From: Nitrosomonadales bacterium
GTDB taxonomy: Bacteria > Pseudomonadota > Gammaproteobacteria > Burkholderiales > Gallionellaceae
Length of the DNA stretch: 49,704 bases
Direction: 5' to 3'
NCBI GenBank assembly: GCA_947475825.1
Contig: CANJMS010000006.1
Span: forward strand, 1 to 49,704
Under the pieces are notes generated by a model that was given only the letters and a program-made list of their open reading frames with translations, made no database searches and was not told where the DNA came from. The position numbers were made by a program, and so were the translations under genes. Positions 23,758 through 34,400 of this stretch are shown piece by piece (positions within the stretch are counted from its first letter, which is position 1; every line of letters starts with the position of its first letter).

Positions 23758-26442
23758 CTACAAAAGCACGCGGTAGTGCCGCTTATCAGCGTCCGATGAC
23801 TTGATAATCTGATACTCCATGCCGCTGGCCACCGCAATCTGCTGGGCGAATTCCTTCTTGGCCTGCACCACGGCATCTTCGATCTGGTTGTCTGCCTTCA
23901 CCTCGACGATGACGTACTTCAGGCTGCCGTCCGGCTCTTCGCGCTGGAAGATGAAGTCGGGGTAATAGCTGCGCACGGTGCGTGAGTCCGGGTCGATATA
24001 CTGGATGAAAAAGTCGGACTGACCATGCGTCAACATCCCGGTGAAGTAGATCTTCTTCACCCGCTGCTCGCGCAGTAGATCCCAAAACAGCCAGTTCTCC
24101 GAGCCGGAGTCGAAGCAGTAGGTGTCGAGGTGGAAGCTCTTGGCACGCTCTTCGTCCTTGATCTGTACATTGTTCATGCGAACGATCTTGTCCTTGGCCG
24201 CCGTCACCTCGTAGTAGCCGTTAGGCGGGAGCTTGATGAGATCAACTTCGTGCTCCTCGGTTTGCTGCGACTCATCGAGGTCGTAGAGCTGACGGAACAG
24301 GCGCGGGATGATCACGTCGTAGAGCAGCTCGTTGAACTCGTTGGTCATGGCCACCAGTTCGTCGGTACCGTCTTTTGTCGACTCCAGTAGCTCCTCGACG
24401 TTAAGTGGGCTGAGATTCAGGTAGCGGGACACTTCAGCTACCAGCGTCATCTGCGAGAATGTCCGCTTCTCGCGGCGGGCCGTCAGGTCAAAGGTGCGAC
24501 TACCCGACGCGCGTGCTGCATCGGCTGCGGTCAATCCTTCCTGTTGTGTCTCGATCAGCCGGTACTTTTCGATGAGCGTGTTCCAGGCCTCGCGGTCGGC
24601 ACGCTCGGGCACCAGCTCCTGGCCCGGTACGGGTTGCTTTTCGCGCATCTGGTACTGTTTGCGAATCCGCACCAGCTTGATCTTGACCGGCGGCTCGACG
24701 ACGCGCACTTCGACGCGCTCCTTGTCGCTGCCCGTCTTCTGCAAATCATCAACGCTGATGCGGAAGTTTTGTTGCAGCTCGTCGTTGAGCGTATTCAGGT
24801 TGTCGTCTGAGAGGAAGACGTGGCCGGTATGCTGGGCCTCGCCGATGGCGCGTAGGCAGCGCATAGTGGCTTGCAGAACGAACACCTTGGACTTGGGCTC
24901 GCGGTACAAGCCCACGCCGAACAGCGAGCGGCAGTTCCAGCCCTCGCGGCCCTTGTTGACCAGCAGGATGAACTGCTTCTCCGAGCCTTCGGTGTCGAGG
25001 CGGTTGAACTCGCGGATGTCGTCGTTGGTGGTCAGCTTTTCGTCGCCGACGTTGACCAGGATGCGCGAGGTCGGGATGCCGTGCTTGAGCAGCGCACGCT
25101 CTACCGCCGGTTTCAGCTCGCCGGTCAATTCGTCGATGGTGGCAGCAAAGAAGGCCAGCTTGGGCAACAGGCCCTCCGGACGTAACGCACCAGATTCCTT
25201 CAAGAAAGCCTCGATGGCGATGTCCACGAACTCGTCGGTGCGGGTGTTGCCGTAGCCGTGCAGCACCACCTTCTTGAGGTAGGCCTTTTCGATGGACTCC
25301 TTCAGGCCGTAGGCGTACACCACCTCGGGTAGCACCTCGCGCCCGACGTAGGGCGTACCAGTGTAGTTGTAGCAGGCCACCACGCGTGTTCCTGCTGCGT
25401 TGAGGCTGGCCGCGAGGATGTCGATGGTGGTGCGCAGGCTGGTGTCGGTTTCCTTCGCACCAACGCCCATGTCCTTGGCCAGCGCCTTACCGAAGGCGTG
25501 GTGAGCCTCGTCCACGTAGATGCCGAGCTGCTCCAGTCGACGCAGCTTCTCGAAGCGTTGGTTGGTTGTAAGTTCGGCTTCCTCTTCTGGCTGATCGAAG
25601 TTGTAAAGATCGGCAGCGTCAGCATAGACGCCTGTTGCCGACAGAATTTCGCTGGTCGCACCGAACAGCTTGTCCGTAGCAGTCCTCTCCTTGCGCTGGC
25701 GCTTGAGGATGATCTTCTGCGTGTTCGAGACGATAATGTTGAAGCGCGAGCGATCCAGCGTATCCAGCGATACGCCTGCTTCTTCGAGGTAGTGAAAGCG
25801 CAGGTGCGTAATCAGGAAGTTGACGTATTCCGGCGGCACCACGCGGGTCAGGTCGAAGGACTCGATCTCCTTCAGGGATTGCAGCACTGTCTTATCAGGT
25901 GCAAACACTAGCGCGTTGTGGCAGTAGCGCGCATCCTTCTCGAATTTATTGCCCAGCAGGAATTCGTAGAAGATGCAGGTCGCCATCAGAATGGTTTTTC
26001 CCGTGCCCATCGTCAGAGCGAAGATGTAATTCGGGTAGGCGCGCTGGTTTTTGCGCATCGCCGCGAACACGGACTTGTACTGCTCTTGCGTAATCTTGTC
26101 GAACAGGCCGACTTGCCCTGCATTGCCTGACACCACACCGCCTTCGGTACGATCCGCAAAACGGCCCTGTTTCTCGAACCACTGCTGGAAAATCTCCTCG
26201 ACCTTGGCATTTCCCAAGAACTCCTTGAGGAAGATGTAGGTTTCCAGCGCCTCGAACTGTGGCTGGCGCAGGAAAGCCTTGGGGTTCTTTTCCGGGTTGT
26301 TAAAGTCGAGAAACTTCCGGGTCAATTCCTTGTAGTGCGAGCGGATCGTGCCCCGATTGGACTGATAGAACTGCCAGAGGAACTGGAAGAAGGCGAAGTC
26401 GAGCGACGAACTAACTGCCTTGGCTGCGCGCTTAGTCGCCAT
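23758..26442 (-). CDS. res: Type III restriction enzyme Res subunit (894 aa)
   Basis: The SF2 helicase core has ALTMGTGKTILMA near residue 145, VDEAHH near 310 and TGTPYVGR near 365, followed by a second helicase lobe with NKGREGWNCRSLFGVGL. The C-terminal domain carries YYPDF and, about 15 residues on, IVEVKAD (near 845), a PD-(D/E)XK nuclease core, and ends in a short basic tail. Length and order match type III Res proteins, which translocate or diffuse along DNA and cut it when two unmethylated sites are found, but only in complex with Mod. Its ATG overlaps the end of the mod gene by 11 bases. The frame is intact, whereas its partner mod is frameshifted. Confidence 0.9.
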   Translation of the reverse strand: MATKRAAKAVSSSLDFAFFQFLWQFYQSNRGTIRSHYKELTRKFLDFNNPEKNPKAFLRQPQFEALETYIFLKEFLGNAKVEEIFQQWFEKQGRFADRTEGGVVSGNAGQVGLFDKITQEQYKSVFAAMRKNQRAYPNYIFALTMGTGKTILMATCIFYEFLLGNKFEKDARYCHNALVFAPDKTVLQSLKEIESFDLTRVVPPEYVNFLITHLRFHYLEEAGVSLDTLDRSRFNIIVSNTQKIILKRQRKERTATDKLFGATSEILSATGVYADAADLYNFDQPEEEAELTTNQRFEKLRRLEQLGIYVDEAHHAFGKALAKDMGVGAKETDTSLRTTIDILAASLNAAGTRVVACYNYTGTPYVGREVLPEVVYAYGLKESIEKAYLKKVVLHGYGNTRTDEFVDIAIEAFLKESGALRPEGLLPKLAFFAATIDELTGELKPAVERALLKHGIPTSRILVNVGDEKLTTNDDIREFNRLDTEGSEKQFILLVNKGREGWNCRSLFGVGLYREPKSKVFVLQATMRCLRAIGEAQHTGHVFLSDDNLNTLNDELQQNFRISVDDLQKTGSDKERVEVRVVEPPVKIKLVRIRKQYQMREKQPVPGQELVPERADREAWNTLIEKYRLIETQQEGLTAADAARASGSRTFDLTARREKRTFSQMTLVAEVSRYLNLSPLNVEELLESTKDGTDELVAMTNEFNELLYDVIIPRLFRQLYDLDESQQTEEHEVDLIKLPPNGYYEVTAAKDKIVRMNNVQIKDEERAKSFHLDTYCFDSGSENWLFWDLLREQRVKKIYFTGMLTHGQSDFFIQYIDPDSRTVRSYYPDFIFQREEPDGSLKYVIVEVKADNQIEDAVVQAKKEFAQQIAVASGMEYQIIKSSDADKRHYRVLL

Positions 26443-28200
26443 TGCTGACGCTCCCTTCCCACGATTCCGAGAGCAGGTCGGTGATCTTCACGCGAATGGT
26501 GCCCGCGTCGTCCGGCACCTTGTACACGCCTTTGACCAGATCGTCCTTGCCCGGTATGTCCAACACCGCCGGTTGCAACACCGCGCCATCGTAGTTCCAG
26601 TCGATCAGCACTGACTCGACCAGCTCCCTCCAGTCCTCGACCGACTCCTTTTGGATCGAGAGCTTCTGCAACAGGTTCATCGGGTAGAACTTGGCGATGA
26701 CCAGCTCACCCTTCTTGATGGAAACCTTTGCCTCAGAGTCGCGCTTGAACTCAAGATTGGCTTTGTCGCGCAGGATATCCACCACCTCCACTTCGATCTT
26801 GAAGGGCTTCGCTGCCAGTTCCAGTTGGGCGGCCAAGTCTGGTTCATGGCCCATGCAGACGAGGGATATTTTCTCGACTGGACGGTTCGGGTTTTCGTTC
26901 TGCTTCCGCTCCCAAGCCTTGTAGTCGAAGCCCGCGATCAGCTCGTTCAGGTCGGCGCGCGTGGTAATGCGGTTGACGGGCATGATCTTGACCATGCGCC
27001 CGTCTTTCTCGCCGTCGAATACGGTGCTGAATTCCAGCTTCTGAACTTCCAGCGCCTCGATCAGCAGTTCCTTGGCTTCGACGGGATTGCGGAATATGTC
27101 GTAATGGTTGACGTTGTAGATTTCGAACCCGCAACCATCACTAACTGACGCATCTTCCTCGTCATCTAAATCCGGTTGTGTCGGATTCTTTGCACCCAAT
27201 AGCCGCTTTGTTGTCGTTTGAATGGCCGCAAGATTGATGTCCGCCCCGACGAAGCGTCTCCCGAGTTTTTGTGCTGCGAGTAGTGTGGTGCCGGAACCTG
27301 CGAAGACATCGAGTACGAGATCACCAGGGTTGGAAGACACTGTGATGATTCGCTCCAAAAGGGCTAGCGGCTTCTGGGTCGGGTAGCCGGACTTTTCTTT
27401 ATTCCTAGGGCCGGTGGGAACCTTGATGTCGGTCCACCAGTCGGTGATAGGGGTCCCCCTGTCAACATCGACCATCACTCCTTTGTGAACCGAGCGCATT
27501 CGTTGAGCTGTCAATTCGTTGTAAAGCGATAGACCGTATTGAATGTCCACGACGACCCTTTCGAATATCTGAAGATCGTGTCGTGCTTGCGAGGGAAGTC
27601 GGTGTCGGGCACTGCGCCACCGCTGTACGTCCAAACAACCTCGTTCCGAAACCTCGACTGGCTGAAAATGTCATCCAGTAGAATTTTGATGTAGTGCCCG
27701 CGTGTAGGATCGCAGTGCAAGTAAAAAGTGCCGTCTTCTGCCAATAGTTCCTTTAGCAGAACCAGCCGCTCGTACATGAACTGGAGGTACTCATCGTTCG
27801 TCCATAGATCTGTATATTGCTTCTCCTCAAGAAAGGCACTATCACCGTTGACCATCTGGCCTCGCAAACTGATGCGCATCTTGTAGTCAGCGCCTGAGTC
27901 GAACGGAGGGTCGATGTAGATGAGCTTCACTTTCCCTCGGTATGTCTTCAGAAGGTGACTCATCACCTGAAGGTTGTCACCCCAGAAAATCTTATTCCTC
28001 CAGCTATCCACTTCCTCGCCGTGGATTTCCTTCAATTGTGCCGGGAAATACTGTGTCGAGGTGAAGGGGCGCTTGCCGCGCCAGTTGAGCATCGGATAGC
28101 CCTTGATCGGCTCGAACTCGTATTTCTCGACGTTGGTTGTAGCGCCGTCGGGCGTGGCCAATTGCAGGCTTTCTTGCGCGGGTGTATTAGTTTTTGTCAT
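26432..28200 (-). pseudogene. mod: Type III DNA methyltransferase Mod, broken by a one-base frameshift
   Basis: The 5' part (28200 down to about 27511) has IYIDPPFDSGADY, the beta-class catalytic motif IV, and runs into a stop after FNTVYRFTTN. The 3' part, in the next frame from about 27525, continues with LYNELTAQRMRSVHKG and contains VLDVFAGSGTTLLAAQKLG, the SAM-binding motif. Adding one base near 27525-27526 joins the halves as VYR-LYNELTAQ without a gap, so a single deletion (or a sequencing error) explains the break. Neither half alone has both motifs. There is no simple-sequence tract at the site, unlike phase-variable mod genes. Mod supplies sequence recognition for Res, so the pair may be silent. 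It overlaps the helicase-nuclease gene by 4 bases. Confidence 0.85.
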
Positions 28201-31115
28201 TTGTCGCTCTTCCTAAATTTCCAATTCTTGTTGTCGCAGTAAGCGCGCATGTCGCACTCCGGGCACAGCTTGGCCGGGCGTGCGGCGATCTGGTAGTCCT
28301 GCCGCTCGATGCGTGCCACGATGTCATCGAACTGCGCGATGGTCTTGCCGATGGCTCGGTTGTCCTTGGTGAAGGATACATAGGGATTTCCTCCATCCTC
28401 TCCGGTGTAGTACAGGTGCATCCGGCTGACCTTCTGGCCTGTGCGTTCCTCAACCAGATGGGCGTAAACTTCCAACTGGTGCTGGTACTGCTGGAGGCGG
28501 CCGCGATCTTTCTCCATGTCGGGCTTCTTTTCCGACTTGAAGTCGATGATCTCGACCGTGTCGTGCTCGCCCCGAATGAGGTCAACGCTTCCTTTGAGGA
28601 TGTACTGATCCTTAACCAGCGAAATCTCAACTTCAGCTTCCTTGATGCGACCCCAGTTACCCTTCTCGCGTTCGTAGTAGCCCAAGATGTGTTTCTCTAC
28701 TGCTTTCAGTGTTTGTGGGGCGAGATATTGGCGCTCACGCTTAGAAAGATATTGGTAATTAACTGCCATCCAGGACTGAATCTGATCGGTATTAACCGAG
28801 GCCTCTTCACCCCGCAATACAGCCTTGTGGATGTCCTCAATGGTTTGATGCACCAAAGTACCAAACAACTGGGCACCCGCACGGATGGGGTTGAACTCCA
28901 ACTCCTTGAAGAAGCGGTACTGCTCGGCACAGTTTTCAAACACTGTGATGTGCGAGGTAAAGGAGTATTCGCGCTTGAGATTGATCTGTTTGACCGCTTC
29001 ATATGTCAGGGCCGATAAATCAATGTCGCGCCAGCTAGGTAGTTCGTAGAACAGGCGTTCGAAGTATTTTGACGGCGATCTCCCTCGTCCCTGCTTTTCT
29101 TGCGCGGCCAGCACCAGCAGATTCTGTGCGCGGGAAAAAGCGGTGTAGAACAGCCGCCAGAAGTCAAAGTTCTTGATGTGATCGAGCGGCTCGAAGCGTT
29201 CCTTCGAGAGGTAGCCTCCATCCTCCAACAGCACGTCCAGTGCACTGTACTGTTTGCGCGGCACCGCCTCCAGCGAACCGCAGACGACGACCGGATACTC
29301 TAGTCCCTTGGACTGATGGATGGTGAGGAAGGAAACGCAGCCCTTGGGCGCGTATTCGGCCTCGTCCTCGTATTCACCGATGCCGCCATCCACCAGAAAG
29401 CGCAGGAACTGGTTGAACAGATCGCGGATGTTCTTCTCCAGCCACTCCGGATTGAGCACGCTGACGAAATGCAGATATTCGAACTTGGTGAGCAGCTTGG
29501 AGAAAGTGCCAAGGTTTCGTGCCGCCCGTCCCTTATCCACGCCCTGCACGGCATCGTCGGCGAGGAAGCGCGCGAACAGCGGAAACTGGAGCAGTTGGTA
29601 GAACAGGCCGGAAAATGCGTAATCAGTGCTCTGCGTGAGCACGGCGTGGCGCTTGGCCAACGGGCGCGCCCAATCCAGCATGGGCTTGTTCTCCGGCTTG
29701 CGCAGTTCCGTGGTGAAGGCTGCGAAGCACTGCTGGTCGTAGTAGTCCCAGATTGGCAGCGTAACGCCTTCGGCCCACGCCCGAATCTTGGGGAACTGCG
29801 GGAACAGGAAGATCAGCGCACCGATCATCAGGCGGATTTCCTCGCGCTCGAAGAACATATTCGAGCGTGGCGCAAACACGGGTACACCCTCGGCTTCGAG
29901 AAAACGCGCTAGCGCGACTACTTTGTCGTTCTTGACCGAGCGGAACAGGAATGCAACTTGGTTCCAATCCGATAGCTTGCCGGACGCTTTTAGGCCGTTG
30001 AGGAAGGCCAGCACCTCGGCGTGCCAGTTGGTGGTTTCGTCTTTGCTGTCAGTGGCGGCCAGGCGCACCGCTGTGAGCACGTCAGGGAAGGCATCCTCGC
30101 GCGGAACGATTTGCTTGGCGAAGCGGAATACGCGAGTTCCGTCACCCCACGTCTGCTCACGCATCCACTCGTTGTAGAAGCGGATGATGTCCGGGTGCGA
30201 GCGGTAGTTGACTGTGAGCTTGACTTGCTTGCACTGGCCCTCGTCGAACAGCTCGGGGAACTCCAGGATGTTGCGGATGGTGGCCCCGCGAAAGCGGTAC
30301 AAGCCCTGATCGTCGTCGCCCACCACGCACAGATTGCGGCGCTCACCCGCCAACAGCAGAAGGATTCGCTCCTGAATGGTATTGGTGTCCTGGTACTCGT
30401 CCACCATCAGGTAGGTCAGCTTCTCACGCAGCTGCGCTAGCACCTCTGGGCGCTTTTCCAGCAGTTGCAGTGCCTCGTACTGGATGCCGGAGAAGTCGAG
30501 CGAATTGTGTTCGTGCAGCAGTTCCTGGTACTTGGCAAAGCACGTGGCTAGCGCCCGAATTTCCGGCTCGTGGGCAGCCGCGAGCGTGGCGACGTCGAGG
30601 GCTTCCTCGCTGACCTTGTTGAGCCACTTAAGCAGGTTCTCCGACTGAGCCCAGCGGCCCGACTGGTCGTCTCCGATGACGAGCTGCGCATCGGGCAGTT
30701 CGCGGAAGTCCTTGATACGCTGGTACAAGAAGTATTGTTGGTCGAACTGGTCGAACAGCGTGAAGCTGCGTTTGAGCCGTGTGAATTCCCGGTAGTCTTC
30801 CAGCAAGCGTAAACAGATCGAGTGGAAGGTGCCGAGGTACATCTCGTTAAGGTTGAACTTGATGCTCAACTCGCTCAGCCGGTTCGAAATTCGGGTGGTC
30901 AACTCGCGGGCGGCCTTGTCCGTGAACGTGACGACGAACAGAGATTCCGGCGAAACGCCATTGTGCGTGATGAGGTAGACGATGCGCTCGACCAGCGTGA
31001 ACGTCTTGCCGGAACCGGGGCCTGCAATAATCAGTACCGGACCATCGGTGGCGAGGATAGCTTCGAGCTGGTGAGGATTGGCTTTGCTTTGGAGGATAGC
31101 GGCGTTTGAGGTCAT
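28197..31115 (-). CDS. UvrD-type helicase fused to a Cas4/AddB-like Fe-S nuclease (972 aa)
   Basis: SF1A helicase motifs are complete: NPHQLEAI, IIAGPGSGKTFTLVERI (residues 25-41), DEYQDTN near 236, VGDDDQGLYRFRGA and TIHQSKGLEYPVVVCG near 602. The C-terminal 250 residues form a PD-(D/E)XK nuclease with GSVDLI, EIIDFKSEK and QYQHQLEVYAHL. One cysteine in FENCAEQYRF (near 728) and three in CPECDMRAYC at the end have the spacing of the Fe-S staple in AddB and Cas4. It should unwind and degrade DNA ends. The gene overlaps its neighbours by 4 bases on both sides, which ties it to the type III operon instead of to general repair. Confidence 0.88.
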   Translation of the reverse strand: MTSNAAILQSKANPHQLEAILATDGPVLIIAGPGSGKTFTLVERIVYLITHNGVSPESLFVVTFTDKAARELTTRISNRLSELSIKFNLNEMYLGTFHSICLRLLEDYREFTRLKRSFTLFDQFDQQYFLYQRIKDFRELPDAQLVIGDDQSGRWAQSENLLKWLNKVSEEALDVATLAAAHEPEIRALATCFAKYQELLHEHNSLDFSGIQYEALQLLEKRPEVLAQLREKLTYLMVDEYQDTNTIQERILLLLAGERRNLCVVGDDDQGLYRFRGATIRNILEFPELFDEGQCKQVKLTVNYRSHPDIIRFYNEWMREQTWGDGTRVFRFAKQIVPREDAFPDVLTAVRLAATDSKDETTNWHAEVLAFLNGLKASGKLSDWNQVAFLFRSVKNDKVVALARFLEAEGVPVFAPRSNMFFEREEIRLMIGALIFLFPQFPKIRAWAEGVTLPIWDYYDQQCFAAFTTELRKPENKPMLDWARPLAKRHAVLTQSTDYAFSGLFYQLLQFPLFARFLADDAVQGVDKGRAARNLGTFSKLLTKFEYLHFVSVLNPEWLEKNIRDLFNQFLRFLVDGGIGEYEDEAEYAPKGCVSFLTIHQSKGLEYPVVVCGSLEAVPRKQYSALDVLLEDGGYLSKERFEPLDHIKNFDFWRLFYTAFSRAQNLLVLAAQEKQGRGRSPSKYFERLFYELPSWRDIDLSALTYEAVKQINLKREYSFTSHITVFENCAEQYRFFKELEFNPIRAGAQLFGTLVHQTIEDIHKAVLRGEEASVNTDQIQSWMAVNYQYLSKRERQYLAPQTLKAVEKHILGYYEREKGNWGRIKEAEVEISLVKDQYILKGSVDLIRGEHDTVEIIDFKSEKKPDMEKDRGRLQQYQHQLEVYAHLVEERTGQKVSRMHLYYTGEDGGNPYVSFTKDNRAIGKTIAQFDDIVARIERQDYQIAARPAKLCPECDMRAYCDNKNWKFRKSDK

Positions 31116-31318
31116 TCCTCCCCCTCGTTACCCACGAACTTGCCGATACGGCTAGCAATCCACTTGTCGAGATCGCCGCGCCGGAAGCGCCACATCCCAC
31201 CTAGCTTGAAGGCTGGAATTTTACCGCTCGATGCAAGGCGATAGACCGTACGCTTGCCTGCCTTCAGGTAAGCGGCAACCTCTTCAATTGTGAGTATCTC
31301 GTCCGACTGCTTGCTCAT
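31112..31318 (-). CDS. Small HTH DNA-binding protein (excisionase/MerR-like), first gene of the operon (68 aa)
   Basis: The sequence ILTIEEVAAYLKAGKRTVYRLASSGKIPAFKLGGMWRFRRGDLDKWI is a textbook helix-turn-helix of the HTH_17/excisionase type. Its stop overlaps the helicase ATG (ATGA at 31112-31115). As the leading gene of a defence operon beside a divergent promoter with a palindrome, it is more likely a transcriptional regulator of the locus than an excisionase, although the latter cannot be excluded because the element has an integrase. Confidence 0.85.
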   Translation of the reverse strand: MSKQSDEILTIEEVAAYLKAGKRTVYRLASSGKIPAFKLGGMWRFRRGDLDKWIASRIGKFVGNEGEE

Positions 31319-31443
31319 CGGTTTACCTATGTCGTTTGCACTATGATTGGTATGCTACGGCATAATGTCATTATATTGCTCAATTGGACAGTCTTGGGCA
31401 AACTTGAGCATCAAAAAAGATACTTAATCGAGAGGGAGCGGTA
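31319..31443. promoter_or_regulatory. Divergent promoter region between the HTH operon and the NO VEIN-like gene
   Basis: This 125-bp gap must hold both promoters. Seen directly: a perfect palindrome ATAATGTCATTAT at 31362-31374 and a 7-bp inverted repeat TGCTCAA (31377-31383) / TTGAGCA (31404-31410). Either could be the operator of the HTH protein. The ribosome binding site of the rightward gene is GGGAG, ending six bases before its GTG. Confidence 0.55.
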
Positions 31444-34400
31444 GTGGCATCAAACTACGAGGCAATCTGCAAGGAAAACCGACAACGGTACGGCACCGAA
31501 GGCGCTCAGAAATCTGGTGGGCTGGCCGCGGGCCTGTATGACGACCGCACGCACTTCATCTTCGAACTGCTGCAAAACGCGGAGGATGCCCTCGGTAGGC
31601 GCGGCGAGTGGCACGGCTCTCGCAAGGTTACGTTCGCCCTAAACCCCAACCGCCTGACGCTCTCCCACTTTGGCAAGCCGTTCGACGAGGCCGATGTCCG
31701 AAGTGTGTGCGATATCGCTGAGAGCACAAAAAACGAGACATCGATTGGCCGCTTCGGCCTCGGCTTCAAGTCAGTTTACACCGTTACCGATCTTCCAGAG
31801 ATTCACTCTGGCGACGAGGATTTCGCCATTGAGGATTACGTGTTCCCCAAACGGACGGATCGCACGGTGCGCGAGGCGGACGAAACGCAAATCGTCCTTT
31901 CTCTGAAGTCAGAGGACGCGACTACACTGCGTGATATTACGGCTGGGTTTCGGCACTTGGGCCCCGGTGCTCTGCTATTCCTGCGACACATCGACGAAAT
32001 CAACTGGAGCGTCGAAGGCGGCGCGTCTGGGTTCTATCTACGTAACAGCCCGAAAATGCTCGGCCAGAATGTCCAGCACATCACCGTGATCGGCCAGGAA
32101 AGTGGCCAAGCCGAAGTCGATCAAAACTGGCTGGTGTTCCACCGCGACGTATTTTCTGCAGAACAACAGAAGATCGGGCGGGTGGAAATCGCCTTCTCGT
32201 TGGTTGCGGTAAAGGACGCCCCGGGTCGCTGGGCTGTGCAGCCACTGGCCAGTTCGCCGCTGGTGGTTTTTTTCCCGACCGTGGTTGAGAGCCACCTTGG
32301 TTTTCTCGTGCAGGGGCCGTATCGCACCACGCCCAGCCGGGACAACATTCCACCTGGTGAGCTGTGGAACCAGCATCTGGTCAAGGAAACGGCCAGTCTG
32401 TTGGTGGAGGCCATGCTCTGTATGCGGGACAAGGCGATGCTGGATGTCTCCGCACTGCGCTGCCTGCCACTCAACCGCGAGAAGTTCCCGCAAGGCTCGC
32501 GCTTCGCACCAATGTTCGATGCTGTCCGGCAAGCATTTCAGGATGAACCGCTGCTCCTCACTTTCGATGGCAATTACGTTGCCGCCAATCAGGCAAAGTT
32601 GGCACGAACGCAAGAGCTAAGAGAGTTGTTCAGCCCAGAACAAGTCGCGATGTTGTTCGGCTCGGATGTCGCCGCTTGGCTGTCTGGCGACATTACCCAA
32701 GACAAGGCACCGGAAATTCTCAAGTACCTGACGAATGAGCTCGGCATCGATCTGATCACGCCAATAAAACTGGTGCTGATTCTGACAAAGACATTCCTTG
32801 AGGAACAACCAGACGATTGGGTGTTGCGGCTATACGAGTTCCTAAGCGGCCAAGAAGCGACCTTGCGCCGCCGCCTCGACACGATTCCTTTGATTCGTTT
32901 AGAAAATGGCATGCACGTCGTCGCCCACGAGGGCGGCGAAGCGAAGGCCTTTCTGCCCAGCGTCATCACAACCGGCTTTCCGACAGTACGCCGTTCAGTG
33001 TGCGCCACACCAGAGGCACGCGCCTTCCTGAGCTCCCTGAAAGTCACGGAGCCAGATCCGGTGGATGATGTCATCCGGAATGTCTTGCCGAAGTACCGGC
33101 AGGAAACAGTGGAAGTGAACGAGGAAACCTACGCAGCGGACATCGAGCGTATCCGTGCTGGGTTCAATACAGACTCGGGAATCCAAAAAGAAAAACTCCG
33201 CTCTGCCTTACGCGATACAAAATTCGTGATGGTGGTCGACACCGGTGACAACACTGCCTATGTCGCCAAGCCCAGTGAGGTTTACATCGCCACCGACCGC
33301 CTACAGCAGCTCTTCGCTGGTGTGCCTGACATTTTGATCGTCGACAACGAGTACGTTTGCCTGCGCGGTGAAGATATCCGCGACCTGCTCGTGTCATGTG
33401 GCGCAAGCCGTTACCTCTTTCCGCAAGAAATTCCGTCTGTACTGGGGTATTCCGAGAAGGCACAGATCCGCAGAGAAGCTGGTCTAGAGCGCGCGAGCAG
33501 GGAAGAACCACCAGAAGACTTTACCCTTCGAGGTCTGGCACATCTCCTAGACTTATTACCCACGCTGAAAATCGATGAGGCAGCGGCTAGAGTAAAGGTG
33601 CTGTGGGAAGCACTAGCCGACCTCGAGACGCGCGGTACTGCGTCCTTCTACGGCTCCTATAAATGGGGCTATTCCCACGAAACAAAGACGGCACGATTTG
33701 ACGCCAACTTTATCAAGACGCTCAATCAAGTGGCTTGGGTGCCGAACGCCGATGGCGTACTGGTGCCACCAAGTATTGTAGTGTTCGACACCCTCGGCTG
33801 GAAACCCAGCCCCTTTCTGCTGACGAAGATCGCCTTTAAACCGCCGATCATCGATCAACTGGCCAAGGCGGCGGGCATCGATCCGGCGGCGCTCGATCTG
33901 CTGCGCAAGCTCGGCATCACCAACGTCGCTGATCTGACAACCCGGCTGGGCATTATCAATCCACCATCTGAACCCGAACCATCGACAGACGCCGAGCCGG
34001 AGATCGACGCGCCATCCGACAGTGACGTCTACGGCGATGCGACAGATCTGTACGGCGACGACATGCCGGACATCCCGCCTGGCACACCCGACCCTAGTGA
34101 AGTTGACAGCCTGAACAGTGGAGCGGGACACGGCGACCAAGGCCGCAGGGGCACTGGCGCCCCGAGTGGTAGTGGCAAGGGCAATGGAGGCTCACACGGC
34201 AGCTCTAGTGGGCACGGGGCTTCTGGCAGCAAAGGCAGTGGAAACGGGGGTGGTCATGGGAAGAGGACGCCAGGCCAGACAGGGTCACGCCCGTTCATCT
34301 CCTATGTTGGTACACATCCGGACGATGATGGCCCCGATCACGATGGTCTCGATCAAGTAGTACGGATGCAGATTGAAGGACGCGCCATCGACCTTATTAT

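Noticed and set aside
27511-27560. Programmed ribosomal frameshift or repeat-driven phase variation in mod
   Set aside because: There is no slippery heptamer, stimulatory hairpin or simple-sequence tract at the junction; a plain one-base deletion or sequencing error is simpler.
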